The notes: a model not told the origin generated them from the sequence alone. A stretch of 32,937 bases of DNA from Cyanobacteria bacterium SIG32 (GCA_015152455.1 SUTY01000011.1:1-32937), one strand, 5' to 3'; shown: positions 8,831 to 18,651, numbered from the stretch's first letter. Numbers and translations are program-made.

Positions 8831-10188
8831 TAGTTTAATCCTTTTCGATTATAATATTCTTCGATAAAACCTGTATTAAAGTTTCCGCTTATAAATACTT
8901 CATCTTCCACAATATCTTGGTGGAAAGGAATAGTTGTTTCAATACCAGTCACAACATATTCTTTTAATGCGCGATACATTCTTCTACGAGCTTCATTTCT
9001 AGTTCTGCCCCAACAAATTAATTTTCCGATCATAGAATCATAATTTGGTGGGATTGTATAGTCTTGATAAACATGAGAATCCACTCTTACACCAAATCCA
9101 CCAGGTGTCACATATCCTGTGATTTTACCAGGATTTGGCATAAAACCTTTCGCTGGATTTTCTGCATTGATACGACATTCAATAGCATGACCTCTCAAAA
9201 CAATTTCATCTTGAGTAAAGTCTAGTTTTTCGCCAGCAGCAACCATAATTTGTTCTCGTACCAAATCAACATTTGAAATCATTTCAGTAACACAGTGTTC
9301 AACTTGAATACGAGTATTCATTTCCATGAAATACCATTTGCCATCGTGATCAAGCAAGAATTCACAAGTACCTGCACCTTCATAATTGATAGCTTTAGCA
9401 GCTCTAACTGCAGCGGCACCCATTTCACGACGAGTAGCTTCGTCAATTGCAGGTGATGGAGCTTCTTCAATTAATTTTTGGTGACGTCTTTGTATAGAAC
9501 AATCACGTTCGCCTAAGTGAACAACGTTACCATATTGGTCAGCCAAAATCTGAACCTCAATGTGTCTAGGATTTTCCAAGAATTTTTCGGCATAAACATC
9601 TGGATTACCAAAGAAGTTTTGAGCTTCAGATTGACACAAACTCATGTTTGTTTCAACTTCATCATCACTTCTAACTATTCTCATACCCTTACCACCACCA
9701 CCGGCAGTAGCTTTAAGAATAATCGGATAACCTACTTTTGCAGCAAATTCTTTAACTTCTTCTGGAGTTTTTAGAATCCCTGTACCAGGAGTAACTGGAA
9801 CATCATTTTCGATCATTGTTTTACGAGCAGTAGCTTTATCACCCATTTTTTGCATTGCTTCTGGTGTAGGGCCGATAAATTTGATATTATGTTTTGCACA
9901 AATTTCAGCAAAATCAGCTCTTTCAGACATAAAACCATAACCAGGGTGAATTGCATCAGCACCTGAAACAATAGCAGCAGACATAATAGCCGGAATGCTT
10001 AAATAACTTTGCGCACTTGCTGCAGGTCCAATACAATATGCCTCAGTAGCAAGCCTAACGTGCAAAGAATTTGCATCAGCTTGGGAGTAAATCGCAACTG
10101 TAGGAATACCTATTTCTCTACATGCTCTTATAATTCTAACCGCAATTTCACCACGGTTTGCTATTAATACTTTTCTAAACATACCCAT
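8830..10188 (-). CDS. accC: Acetyl-CoA carboxylase biotin carboxylase subunit
   Basis: [48 protein letters not shown]. Confidence 0.97.
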   Translation of the reverse strand: MGMFRKVLIANRGEIAVRIIRACREIGIPTVAIYSQADANSLHVRLATEAYCIGPAASAQSYLSIPAIMSAAIVSGADAIHPGYGFMSERADFAEICAKHNIKFIGPTPEAMQKMGDKATARKTMIENDVPVTPGTGILKTPEEVKEFAAKVGYPIILKATAGGGGKGMRIVRSDDEVETNMSLCQSEAQNFFGNPDVYAEKFLENPRHIEVQILADQYGNVVHLGERDCSIQRRHQKLIEEAPSPAIDEATRREMGAAAVRAAKAINYEGAGTCEFLLDHDGKWYFMEMNTRIQVEHCVTEMISNVDLVREQIMVAAGEKLDFTQDEIVLRGHAIECRINAENPAKGFMPNPGKITGYVTPGGFGVRVDSHVYQDYTIPPNYDSMIGKLICWGRTRNEARRRMYRALKEYVVTGIETTIPFHQDIVEDEVFISGNFNTGFIEEYYNRKGLN

Positions 10189-10200
10189 AATCCTATAAAA

Positions 10201-10228
10201 AGTGAGATAAATAAAAATTTATCTCACT
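10201..10228 (-). terminator. Intercistronic hairpin plus U tract between accB and accC
   Basis: GTGAGATAAAT tttt ATTTATCTCAC then TTTTTAT on the minus strand, ending just upstream of the accC ATG. Confidence 0.65.
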
Positions 10229-10236
10229 TCAAATTA

Positions 10237-10695
10237 CTATTCAATATACATTAATACTTGACCGAATTCAACAGGTTGACCGTCTTCTACACAAACCTCA
10301 ACAACCTTACCTGAGAATTCAGATTCAATTTCATTCATAAGTTTCATTGCTTCAACGATACAAACAACATCACCTTTAGAAATTGTTTGACCTACTTCAA
10401 CAAATGGTTTTGCATCAGGAGATGGAGCTTTGTAAAAAGTTCCAACCATTGGAGAAGTAACAGCTTGACCTTTTTTAACTTCTGCTTTTGGCTCAGCTGG
10501 AGCTGCAGAAGTTGCAACAGGAGCTGCGGCTTGAGGTGCTGCAACAACTTGAGGAGCTGCAACCTGAACTGCACCTGTGTAAAGGTCTTTTCTCATTGTA
10601 ATAGCTTGATTACCGTCTTCTAAAGAAATTTCTGTTAAACCTTTATCAGCAATGATTTCTGCTAGTTTTTCAATATATTCTGCATCAAATTTCAT
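10237..10695 (-). CDS. accB: Acetyl-CoA carboxylase biotin carboxyl carrier protein
   Basis: Ala/Pro-rich linker; [13 protein letters not shown] biotinylation motif. Confidence 0.97.
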   Translation of the reverse strand: MKFDAEYIEKLAEIIADKGLTEISLEDGNQAITMRKDLYTGAVQVAAPQVVAAPQAAAPVATSAAPAEPKAEVKKGQAVTSPMVGTFYKAPSPDAKPFVEVGQTISKGDVVCIVEAMKLMNEIESEFSGKVVEVCVEDGQPVEFGQVLMYIE

Positions 10696-10722
10696 ATTTA
10701 ATACCTTTCGTTTTTATAAAGC

Positions 10723-11280
10723 CTACGCTCTATCTAAATATTCATTAGTTCTGGTGTCAACTCTAATTCTGTCACCGTTAGAAACAAAGAAAGGAACGTT
10801 AACAACAGCACCTGTTTCCAATGTTGCAGGTTTTGTACCACCTTGAGCAGTGTTACCTTTTTCTGCTGGAGGGGTGTCAACAACTTCCAATTCTACGTGA
10901 GCCGGAATATCTACACCTATAATTCTTGCACCGTGCATCAATACTTGAACAACCATGTTTTCTTTAAGGTATTTAATACCGCCACCAACTTGGTCTTCAG
11001 TTAATTGTAATTGTTCGTATGATTCCATATCCATCATAACGAATTCTTTACCTTCTTTATATAAGTATTGCATTTCACGTCTGTCTAACATAGCTTTTGC
11101 AACTTTTTCACCAGCTCTGAAAGTTTTTTCAACTACCTGACCTGTTTCAACGTTTTTAAGTTTTGATCTAACAAAAGCTGCGCCTTTACCAGGTTTAACG
11201 TGCAAGAACTCAACTACTGACCAAAGACCATTGTCTAATTCAAGTGTCAAGCCTGTTTTTAAGTCGTTTACTGAAATCAT
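10723..11280 (-). CDS. efp: Elongation factor P
   Basis: [43 protein letters not shown]; start moved to the ATG at 11280. Confidence 0.96.
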   Translation of the reverse strand: MISVNDLKTGLTLELDNGLWSVVEFLHVKPGKGAAFVRSKLKNVETGQVVEKTFRAGEKVAKAMLDRREMQYLYKEGKEFVMMDMESYEQLQLTEDQVGGGIKYLKENMVVQVLMHGARIIGVDIPAHVELEVVDTPPAEKGNTAQGGTKPATLETGAVVNVPFFVSNGDRIRVDTRTNEYLDRA

Positions 11281-11358
11281 ATTTTTCCCCTTTTCACTTA
11301 ATATATATATTCTCGAATATACAAATAATACCATAAACATCAAAAATTACAAAATTGC

Positions 11359-11387
11359 TTAACAATTCTTTGATTATGTGCTATTAT
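11359..11387 (+). promoter_or_regulatory. Promoter of rsgA
   Basis: TTAACA-N17-TATTAT with TGTG upstream of the -10; ATG 9 nt after the -10. Confidence 0.5.
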
Positions 11388-11396
11388 AAGGCTATT

Positions 11397-12392
11397 ATGA
11401 CACTTGGACAAATCTATAAAATTCATTCGAATTTTTATTATGTGTACGACGGTACACAATCCTATGAATGCAAAATTCGCGAAGTTTTAAAAAAACAAAA
11501 AGAAAGAATTTTAGTTGGCGATTTTGTTGAATTTAATAGTGGCGTAATTGAAAGTATCGTCAATAGAAAAAACTATATTTCTCGCCCAAGTGTTGCAAAT
11601 ATTGATCAAATTGTAATTGTTTCAGCATTGAAAGAACCAGACTTAAACTTAACACAATTAAACAGATACATTGCACTTGCAAAATATCACCGAATAAAAC
11701 CTGTTTTATGCTTCAACAAAAGTGATTTAAAATGGGATAGACATCTAAAAGATAAAATTCTTTCAATATACGAAAATCTCGGATATGAAGTTGTTTTTAC
11801 ATCAGCTACAGAGCATAAAGGATTAAAAGAATTTGAAAAACTCTTAAAAGGGAAAGTCAGCGTACTCTGTGGAAGTTCAGGTGCTGGAAAATCAAGTTTG
11901 GTAAACGCTCTGAACCCAAACTTAAATTTAAGAACCAAAGAAGTTAGTGAAAAATTACAACGAGGCACTCACACAACACGCCACTGCGAGATTTTAAAAA
12001 TCAATCAAGATTCTCTTATGGTTGACACTCCAGGCTTTAGTAATGTCAGATTTGATTTTATAATGCCAGCTGATGTTGATTTATTATTTGACGAAATTGC
12101 AGAATATAGAGGTTGTTGTAAATATGGCGACTGCCTACATATAAACGAAGACGGTTGTTCAGTATTAGCAAATTTAGATAAAATAGACATTTCGAGATAC
12201 GAAAGTTATTTGGCTTTTGTTGAAGAAGCTCGTGAATATAAAGAACGAGTAAAATATGAAGGTCGCAAAGTCGAGCATTCTAAAAAGATCGTGAACGATA
12301 AACAAGTTGCAAAAATCGGAAGCAAAAAACGTCAATCTGCACGTAACACAATGAAGCAACAAATTTATAAGGAATTGGAGGAAGATGAATAA
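11397..12392 (+). CDS. rsgA: Ribosome small subunit-dependent GTPase A
   Basis: Circularly permuted GTPase: NKSD, GSSGAGKSSLVNAL, DTPGF and the C-terminal CxxxxCxH zinc site. Confidence 0.94.
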   Translation: MTLGQIYKIHSNFYYVYDGTQSYECKIREVLKKQKERILVGDFVEFNSGVIESIVNRKNYISRPSVANIDQIVIVSALKEPDLNLTQLNRYIALAKYHRIKPVLCFNKSDLKWDRHLKDKILSIYENLGYEVVFTSATEHKGLKEFEKLLKGKVSVLCGSSGAGKSSLVNALNPNLNLRTKEVSEKLQRGTHTTRHCEILKINQDSLMVDTPGFSNVRFDFIMPADVDLLFDEIAEYRGCCKYGDCLHINEDGCSVLANLDKIDISRYESYLAFVEEAREYKERVKYEGRKVEHSKKIVNDKQVAKIGSKKRQSARNTMKQQIYKELEEDE

Positions 12393-13242
12393 TTTAATAA
12401 ATTTAGTAAACGAAAATTTGGAAAGGTTTATGGATACCGCATATCCAAATGAACTTTTTGAATCCATGCGCTACACCGTTCTTCTTCCAGGCAAAAGACT
12501 TCGCCCTGTTATGTGCTTGGAAACCTGCAGAATGCTTGGTGGAAACATTGAAGATGCTATTCCAACAGCTTGCGCTATTGAAATGTATCACGCAATGACA
12601 CTTATTCACGACGATTTGCCTTGTATGGATAATGATGACTTCCGTCGTGGAAAGCCCACAAATCACAAGGTTTTTGGTGAAGCTACTGCAGTTCTTGCAG
12701 GAGATGCACTATTAACTTATGCTCCACAAATCATCACAAAACATTCTAAAAATTTAGGAAGTGATAAATTATTAAAACTTTTGGAAGAATATTTTCAATA
12801 CGCAGGCGCTTATGGAGTAATTGCAGGACAAGTTGTTGATATAGAATCAGAAAAAAAATATCCTAAAAACGCAGCAGAAACTCTAAACTTCATTCATACA
12901 CACAAAACTGCAGATTTATTCAAATTGGCAATACGATCTGGTGCTATTATCGCAAACGCTACTGATAAACAAATAGCCGATTTAACAGATTTTGCAGAAA
13001 AACTTGGCTTTGCATTCCAAATTTCTGATGATATTTTAGATGAAATTTCAACATTTGAAGAAATGGGGAAAACATTAGGCAAAGACAAAACTGCCGAAAA
13101 ACTCACATATACAAATCTATACGGAATAGAAAATGCAAAATGTAAACTAACTTGCCTTTTAGATGAATGTTATGATAGAATTCAAGAGTCAGTCGTTTTC
13201 AAAGAGATTATCGACGCTATCAAAAAGAGAGTAGGAATTTAA
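12385..13242 (+). CDS. ispA: Geranylgeranyl/farnesyl diphosphate synthase
   Basis: LIHDDLPCMDNDDFRRGKPTNH (FARM) and FQISDDILD (SARM). Confidence 0.92.
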   Translation: MNNLINLVNENLERFMDTAYPNELFESMRYTVLLPGKRLRPVMCLETCRMLGGNIEDAIPTACAIEMYHAMTLIHDDLPCMDNDDFRRGKPTNHKVFGEATAVLAGDALLTYAPQIITKHSKNLGSDKLLKLLEEYFQYAGAYGVIAGQVVDIESEKKYPKNAAETLNFIHTHKTADLFKLAIRSGAIIANATDKQIADLTDFAEKLGFAFQISDDILDEISTFEEMGKTLGKDKTAEKLTYTNLYGIENAKCKLTCLLDECYDRIQESVVFKEIIDAIKKRVGI

Positions 13243-13703
13243 TGGATTTAGAAATTTTAAACACAGGATATGAAGCTATTAGTTGTGGTATAGCCGCTGC
13301 ATTTTTGGCTCAAGTTATTAAATTTTTCTTATTTACAATCAAAAATAGAAAAATTAATTTCAAAATATTCACAACAACAGGTGGCATGCCAAGCTCTCAC
13401 TCTGCAGGTGTTATGGGTTTGAGTACATCAGTTGGCATTATTGGTGGATTTGATTCTTTAATTTTTGCAGTTGCAATGGGATATGCACTTATCACAATGT
13501 ATGACGCAGCAGGTTTAAGACGTAATGCAGGCAAAACTGCAGCATGCTTAAACAAAATGATGGACGATTTCTATCACCACGATTTGCAAGCTGTTGGAGG
13601 AAAATTAAAAGAACTTTTGGGGCATACACCACTTGAAGTTGTCGTTGGTGCAATCTTTGGAACATTCTTTGCGTTCGGATATCATTTATTTTTAATTGGA
13701 TAA
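13242..13703 (+). CDS. Divergent PAP2 family protein (YuiD/DUF212-like)
   Basis: TTGGMPSSHSAGVMGLST and DAAGLRRNAGKTA motifs. Confidence 0.88.
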   Translation: MDLEILNTGYEAISCGIAAAFLAQVIKFFLFTIKNRKINFKIFTTTGGMPSSHSAGVMGLSTSVGIIGGFDSLIFAVAMGYALITMYDAAGLRRNAGKTAACLNKMMDDFYHHDLQAVGGKLKELLGHTPLEVVVGAIFGTFFAFGYHLFLIG

Positions 13704-13740
13704 TACTTAAAAAGGGTACGAGATGCTTAAAAACATAATA

Positions 13741-13768
13741 AAAAACTCAGATATAATCTGAGTTTTTT
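13741..13768 (+). terminator. Rho-independent terminator
   Basis: AAAACTCAGA tataa TCTGAGTTTT TTATTTT. Confidence 0.85.
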
Positions 13769-13882
13769 ATTTTCCTTATTGCATTATTTAAAAGTTGTAG
13801 TATAATAAAAGATGTAAGGGCTTATAGATAAAATCTATATCCGATGTTAAACCCTTAAAAAGAGGAAGATTATACTCCACAA

Positions 13883-16800
13883 ATGGCTGTAGAGGAATTC
13901 AATTATAAGTTTATAAAAGACCATGCCAGTGCAGGCAGTTGGCGAAGAGGTTACGAATACCACCTTAAAGATATGGTGTTCGACACTTATCCTGAAAAAA
14001 ATTTCTATATGGGAAAAGTGAAAGGTAACTTCCAAGACCACTATAACACGGACCTTATTTTTAAGAAAAACGGTGTTACGGCACGTTGTAATTGTCCTTT
14101 AAAAGAAGAATGGTGCAAACACGCTGTTGCAGTAGCATTAAAAGCTATTGATGAACACGCTTACGAAGATTGGATGGAAACAAAATTCGGTATCGAAACT
14201 GAATTCCCTGATGAAAATACTGCTTTGACTGAAACACCAACAGGGAATTATATTTTCCACTTCAACCCAAAAAGAAAAGCTAATTTCTTCTCAATTCTTG
14301 TAATGTCAAGAGAAACAGGAAAAGTTGTAAGACAAATTGAGCCAATTTTGCGTGGTCTTATTGAAGCACAAAAACAAGATAAAAATTTTGAATTGAACAA
14401 CTCACAAAAAGTTGAGTTAAATATTTTAAAAGAATTGTTAAAGATTTCTCGTCAAGATAAAAAAGCTGGCTGGTACGATATTCCTATAACCAAATTCGGT
14501 CCTATGTTTAGTTTATTAGCTATGGCTGATGAAGTGTTAGACGAAAAATCAAAACAACGTCTTAAATTTATGGACGAAGAATGGAAACTCGTACTTTACG
14601 TAAACAGTTCACAAGCAGGAACACTATTATTGTCTTTAGAATGGCAAAGACCTGATAAAGATGACGTTTATCCATTTGAGGAAGTAAGATATTTTTCAAG
14701 ACACTTGAAATGGGGAAGATACAAAAACATAATTTTCCCAACTAATATTGCAATGCAATCAATTCCACAAAACCTGCTTAAGTCTTCATTTACGGATTTA
14801 AAAGATGCAGATGGCGGCAAATTTATTTACGAAGAATTGCCAAAACTTCGTGAGATTATGGATGTTCAAATTGCTGAAAATATTTCAAAACTTATGTTGG
14901 AAGAACGTCCACCATTGAATATTGTAACTCTTGGTATCGATTACGATCAATCATTGAAGGCTTCTTTAGAATTTGAATATGATGGTGTTAAAGTTCCATT
15001 TTCTAAAAACACAAATGAAAAAACACCATACATTACAATTAAAAAAGCTGATGAGGATTTAATTTATTGGATTAAACGCAATGCTCGTCACGAACAAGAA
15101 GCATACAATATGCTTTTGGCTTGTAAATTTGTTCCAATGCAGACTAACAACTTGGCTTTGGAAAAAGAAAACGCAATTGATTTTTATAATTATTACATAA
15201 AACAGGCAGGTGACGGCTGGAAATTTGAAGAAAAAGACGATATGAATTTCTTCAAATTAATGGAAAATCCGTTCCAACTTTGCGCTGAAATCAAATTTAG
15301 TGAAGAAGCATCTGACAGTTTTGAAATCCATATTTTCGGCAGAGCTGGTGAAGAAATCATTAACTTTGACGATATTTATGACACAATTCAAAGCGGTGAA
15401 AAATACGCACGTATCAGAAGTTTAGGTTTTGTTGAATATCCAGCACAAAATATTTATGCAATGATGAGAGCATTTAACTCGTTTGATGTATATAGAACTC
15501 CAGACAACAGATTTACCGTAAAAACATATCGTGCAGGCTTGATTAATGAGCTTAAAAACCTTGGTGTTGAACTTATTTTAAGCGAAGATTTTGAAAAATT
15601 CTGGCAACAAATGTCAACATTCTCAACAACGGAAGATTTAAAACTTCCTGAAGGTATAAACGCAGAATTTCGTGAATATCAAACAAAAGGTTTTGGTTGG
15701 CTATGGTTTATGTACAAATATGGTTTGAACGGAATTTTGGCTGATGATATGGGTCTTGGTAAAACATTACAAGCCTTGACCGCAGTTCAAAAAGCAAAAG
15801 AAGAAGACGGTCCTATGCCGACTTTGGTAATTTGTCCGACAACTGTTGTATTCAACTGGGAATCTGAAATCCAAAAATTTGCACCTACATTAAGTTGTTT
15901 AAAACTTGCAGGTGTAGAACGTAAGCAAATGTTTAAAGAAATTCCGAATTATGATGTTGTAATTACAAGTTATGCGCTAGTCAGACGTGATATTGAAAAA
16001 TTAAAAGAAATCAATTTTAGATATATTATTCTAGATGAATCTCAAAACATCAAAAACGCAATGTCACAAACGGCTCAAGCAGTCAAAAAACTTCAGGCAC
16101 AACATAAACTTGCATTATCTGGTACGCCAATTGAAAACAAATTGGAAGAACTTTGGTCAGTATTTGATTTCTTGATGCCTGGTTTCTTGTTCAGCGTTGC
16201 AGACTTCAACTATCGATATGTAAATCCGATTATGGAACGTCAGGACAAAACTGTTGAAAAACGTTTAAAATTGCAAATTTATCCATTCATCTTACGTCGT
16301 ATGAAACGAGATGTTGCAAAAGACTTGCCAGATAAAGTTGAAAACATTGCATACTGTGAACTTACAGACGAACAAAGAGATTTTTATTTACAGGTTTTGG
16401 ACAGTACAAAAGAAGAATTGTTCAAGAGTATCGAACAAAATGGTTTGGAAAAAAGCAGACTTTCTATTTTCTCTGCGTTACTTAGATTACGTCAAATCTG
16501 TTGTCACCCTAGACTTTATGACAAAGATAACGTTAAAAATATTATATCTTCTGGTAAATTTGAAAAACTTAAATATATGCTTGAAGAAATTATCTCAGAG
16601 GGTCACAGAGTTCTTTTATTTAGCCAATTTGTTGACATGCTAGACATTGTTAAGGCTTGGCTTGAACGTGAAGGTATTGATTACGAATACTTGACTGGTA
16701 AAACAAAAGACAGACAAGCTGCAGTTGAAAGATTTAATTCAACTCCGTCAATTCCAATTTTCTTAATCAGTTTGAAAGCTGGTGGTACTGGTTTGAACTT

Positions 16801-17062
16801 GACAGGTGCAGATTACGTTATTCACTATGACCCTTGGTGGAACCCTGCGGTTGAAGACCAAGCAACAGACCGTGCTTACCGTATCGGACAAACTAAGAAA
16901 GTATTTGTATATAGACTTATTACTAAAAATACTGTTGAAGAAAAAATCCAAAAACTTAAAACAGTTAAGAGAAATCTTGTTGATAGCGTAATTTCGGTTG
17001 ACAGAAATATCACTAAATCACTTACTATGGAAGATATCAAAGAAATCTTCTCTGTAGATTAG
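13883..17062 (+). CDS. SWIM zinc finger + SNF2/DEAD helicase (1059 aa)
   Basis: CNCPLKEEWCKHAVAVAL (SWIM), ADDMGLGKT, DESQNIKN, SGTPIENKLEELWS, DPWWNPAVEDQATDRAYRIGQ. Confidence 0.95.
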   Translation: MAVEEFNYKFIKDHASAGSWRRGYEYHLKDMVFDTYPEKNFYMGKVKGNFQDHYNTDLIFKKNGVTARCNCPLKEEWCKHAVAVALKAIDEHAYEDWMETKFGIETEFPDENTALTETPTGNYIFHFNPKRKANFFSILVMSRETGKVVRQIEPILRGLIEAQKQDKNFELNNSQKVELNILKELLKISRQDKKAGWYDIPITKFGPMFSLLAMADEVLDEKSKQRLKFMDEEWKLVLYVNSSQAGTLLLSLEWQRPDKDDVYPFEEVRYFSRHLKWGRYKNIIFPTNIAMQSIPQNLLKSSFTDLKDADGGKFIYEELPKLREIMDVQIAENISKLMLEERPPLNIVTLGIDYDQSLKASLEFEYDGVKVPFSKNTNEKTPYITIKKADEDLIYWIKRNARHEQEAYNMLLACKFVPMQTNNLALEKENAIDFYNYYIKQAGDGWKFEEKDDMNFFKLMENPFQLCAEIKFSEEASDSFEIHIFGRAGEEIINFDDIYDTIQSGEKYARIRSLGFVEYPAQNIYAMMRAFNSFDVYRTPDNRFTVKTYRAGLINELKNLGVELILSEDFEKFWQQMSTFSTTEDLKLPEGINAEFREYQTKGFGWLWFMYKYGLNGILADDMGLGKTLQALTAVQKAKEEDGPMPTLVICPTTVVFNWESEIQKFAPTLSCLKLAGVERKQMFKEIPNYDVVITSYALVRRDIEKLKEINFRYIILDESQNIKNAMSQTAQAVKKLQAQHKLALSGTPIENKLEELWSVFDFLMPGFLFSVADFNYRYVNPIMERQDKTVEKRLKLQIYPFILRRMKRDVAKDLPDKVENIAYCELTDEQRDFYLQVLDSTKEELFKSIEQNGLEKSRLSIFSALLRLRQICCHPRLYDKDNVKNIISSGKFEKLKYMLEEIISEGHRVLLFSQFVDMLDIVKAWLEREGIDYEYLTGKTKDRQAAVERFNSTPSIPIFLISLKAGGTGLNLTGADYVIHYDPWWNPAVEDQATDRAYRIGQTKKVFVYRLITKNTVEEKIQKLKTVKRNLVDSVISVDRNITKSLTMEDIKEIFSVD

Positions 17063-17148
17063 TAATTGCGAATAAGAAATAGTTGTAAAAATCGGAGCCT
17101 AAAAATAGACTCCGATAAGATTTATATTTTTACGCTTTTACATTACTA

Positions 17149-18324
17149 TTATTTAGCTAAGCAGACCGCCATAAGACAGGAGGCACTGCGGCCGCCGTAG
17201 TTGCCGCGGCCCGTGTAGATAGGGCCGAAGTACCTGCCGTACGCGTCGTAGTTACCGTTCTCCACGCCTGACCAAACATAGAACCCTTGAGAATCAGTGA
17301 GTGTTCCTGATTCGTTCTTAAAGCCTAAAGAAAGTGCTAGTTCTGTTTCTCTACATTTTGTGTAGCTATTGTTTTCATCTTTTGCACAATATGTTGTTGT
17401 AGCTGTGCTACTTACTGTTATTGATGGATATAGTAGTTGTGCTATTGCAGTTAAGTCATCTTCATCTGGCATGTTGCCTGTGCCACCGCATGCTTCTACT
17501 GCTCCTGCCCATTTATCATTTTCATAATAACACTGTGCGATACCGAGGCTTTGTGCGTAAGATCCTGCGGTTGTGGTTGTATAAGCGCTTGTTGCATTTT
17601 CACCTGCACAATCTGCGTAACTCATTGGTTCAGGAAAGAATGGTGCACTAAAACATTTACCATTTACTTCTATTGCACAAGCACTACCAAGTTTTGTTAC
17701 GTTACTGTTACTTCTTAAGTCTTTTGAACTTGTATTAGGACTTTTGGACCCAGATGTATCATAAAGAATTGCTAAGCATTTTTCTCCAGTAATTTGGTTA
17801 GAATAAGGATCTTGGTTGCAAGTATTTGTTGGATTATATGCAACCAAAGCATTTGTTCCGTTTGCAAGTTGAATACCTACAATATTTGTACCCCAATCGT
17901 TTTGTCCAAAGTTTTTAGCAGTTTTAATTTTTGTCATATCAACTGCTTCAGGAGTTGCAGTACCTGCACCCCAAAATACTTCTTCACTAAAACAATCCAT
18001 TAATTTATCGTTAGTACAAGTTTTAGTTATTTTTAAATGTTTAGATAATTCTTCTACAAAATTTTCTGTAGTTTTAAGCCCTGCTAAAGTGCCTTGGGTG
18101 TTCATAACTTTTAAGGCTTCTGTAAGTTTTCTGTCGAATACAGTAGCAGAAGTATTCCAAGCTCTTGTTTGATAATTAGCAACAAGAGTTGGGATTGTCA
18201 TTGCTGCAACTACGCCGATAATTGCGAGGGTGATTAAAACTTCAGCAAGAGTGAAAGCGGATTTTTGTGAAGTGATCAAGTGACTAGGTGACCAAGTGAT
18301 CAAGTTTTTTACTGGGTTTTTCAT
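17149..18324 (-). CDS. Prepilin-like protein with C-terminal C-type-lectin-like domain; putative DGR target
   Basis: Prepilin motif KSAFTLAEVLITLAIIGVVAAM; C-terminal CYYENDKWAGAVEACGGTGNMPDEDDLTAIAQLLYP ... GFYVWSGVENGNYDAYGRYFGPIYTGRGNYGGRSASCLMAVCLAK. Confidence 0.85.
   Translation of the reverse strand: MKNPVKNLITWSPSHLITSQKSAFTLAEVLITLAIIGVVAAMTIPTLVANYQTRAWNTSATVFDRKLTEALKVMNTQGTLAGLKTTENFVEELSKHLKITKTCTNDKLMDCFSEEVFWGAGTATPEAVDMTKIKTAKNFGQNDWGTNIVGIQLANGTNALVAYNPTNTCNQDPYSNQITGEKCLAILYDTSGSKSPNTSSKDLRSNSNVTKLGSACAIEVNGKCFSAPFFPEPMSYADCAGENATSAYTTTTAGSYAQSLGIAQCYYENDKWAGAVEACGGTGNMPDEDDLTAIAQLLYPSITVSSTATTTYCAKDENNSYTKCRETELALSLGFKNESGTLTDSQGFYVWSGVENGNYDAYGRYFGPIYTGRGNYGGRSASCLMAVCLAK
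17161..17274 (-). other. Putative DGR variable region (VR)
   Basis: GC-rich 3' end in an AT-rich gene; 19 of 25 codons at 17185-17259 are NNC (aac, tac, gac, ggc, ttc, atc, cgc), all reachable from AAC by A substitution. Confidence 0.7.
18272..18303 (-). repeat. Period-8 repeat in prepilin leader (4 units)
   Basis: Minus strand TTGATCAC TTGGTCAC CTAGTCAC TTGATCAC. Confidence 0.9.
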
Positions 18325-18381
18325 AACTTTTTTCCTTTCATTTTTTTATATGTACTACTATTTTTTAAATTACTGTTCTCT

Positions 18382-18511
18382 ACTCCCCTCCCTCGCTAGG
18401 GAGGGGCTGGGGGTGGGTGGTTATTTTGATGTGACCAAGATATCAGTGATCAAGTGATCAAGAAGTTAATCTATTGTCCACCCACCTAAATCCTCCCTAG
18501 CAAGGGAGGAC
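18382..18511. repeat. MITE-like nested palindromic element, copy B (130 bp)
   Basis: Same terminal inverted repeats as 34-126 but a different, longer loop containing octamer repeats. Confidence 0.75.
18431..18461 (-). repeat. Intergenic period-8 repeat array
   Basis: Minus strand TTGATCAC TTGATCAC tgatatc TTGGTCAC. Confidence 0.8.
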
Positions 18512-18651
18512 TTAAATTTTCTATACAACAAAACAAGGTTGTACAAGATCTGATTCTTGTTAACAACCTTTCAAATTTTAAACTATTCAACCATTCAACG
18601 GCAGATATGTCTGAAACCCAGACTAGGAGAGCGTTTCTACCCCCCCCCTAA
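18505..18651 (-). repeat. Conserved 147-bp pilin upstream block, copy B (inverted relative to 26908-27054)
   Basis: 6 differences (all transitions) by eye versus the copy at 26908-27054. Confidence 0.85.

Noticed and set aside
10387-10623. ORFs on both strands overlapping accB (78 aa + and 60 aa -)
   Set aside because: By-products of the low-complexity Ala/Pro/Gln linker codons; accB itself is unambiguous.
17149-18324. DGR template repeat or reverse transcriptase adjacent to the putative VR
   Set aside because: Neighbouring genes are SNF2 and MATE; no RT motif (e.g. xxDD) protein and no A-rich copy of the VR seen anywhere in the window, so only a remote-target claim is made.
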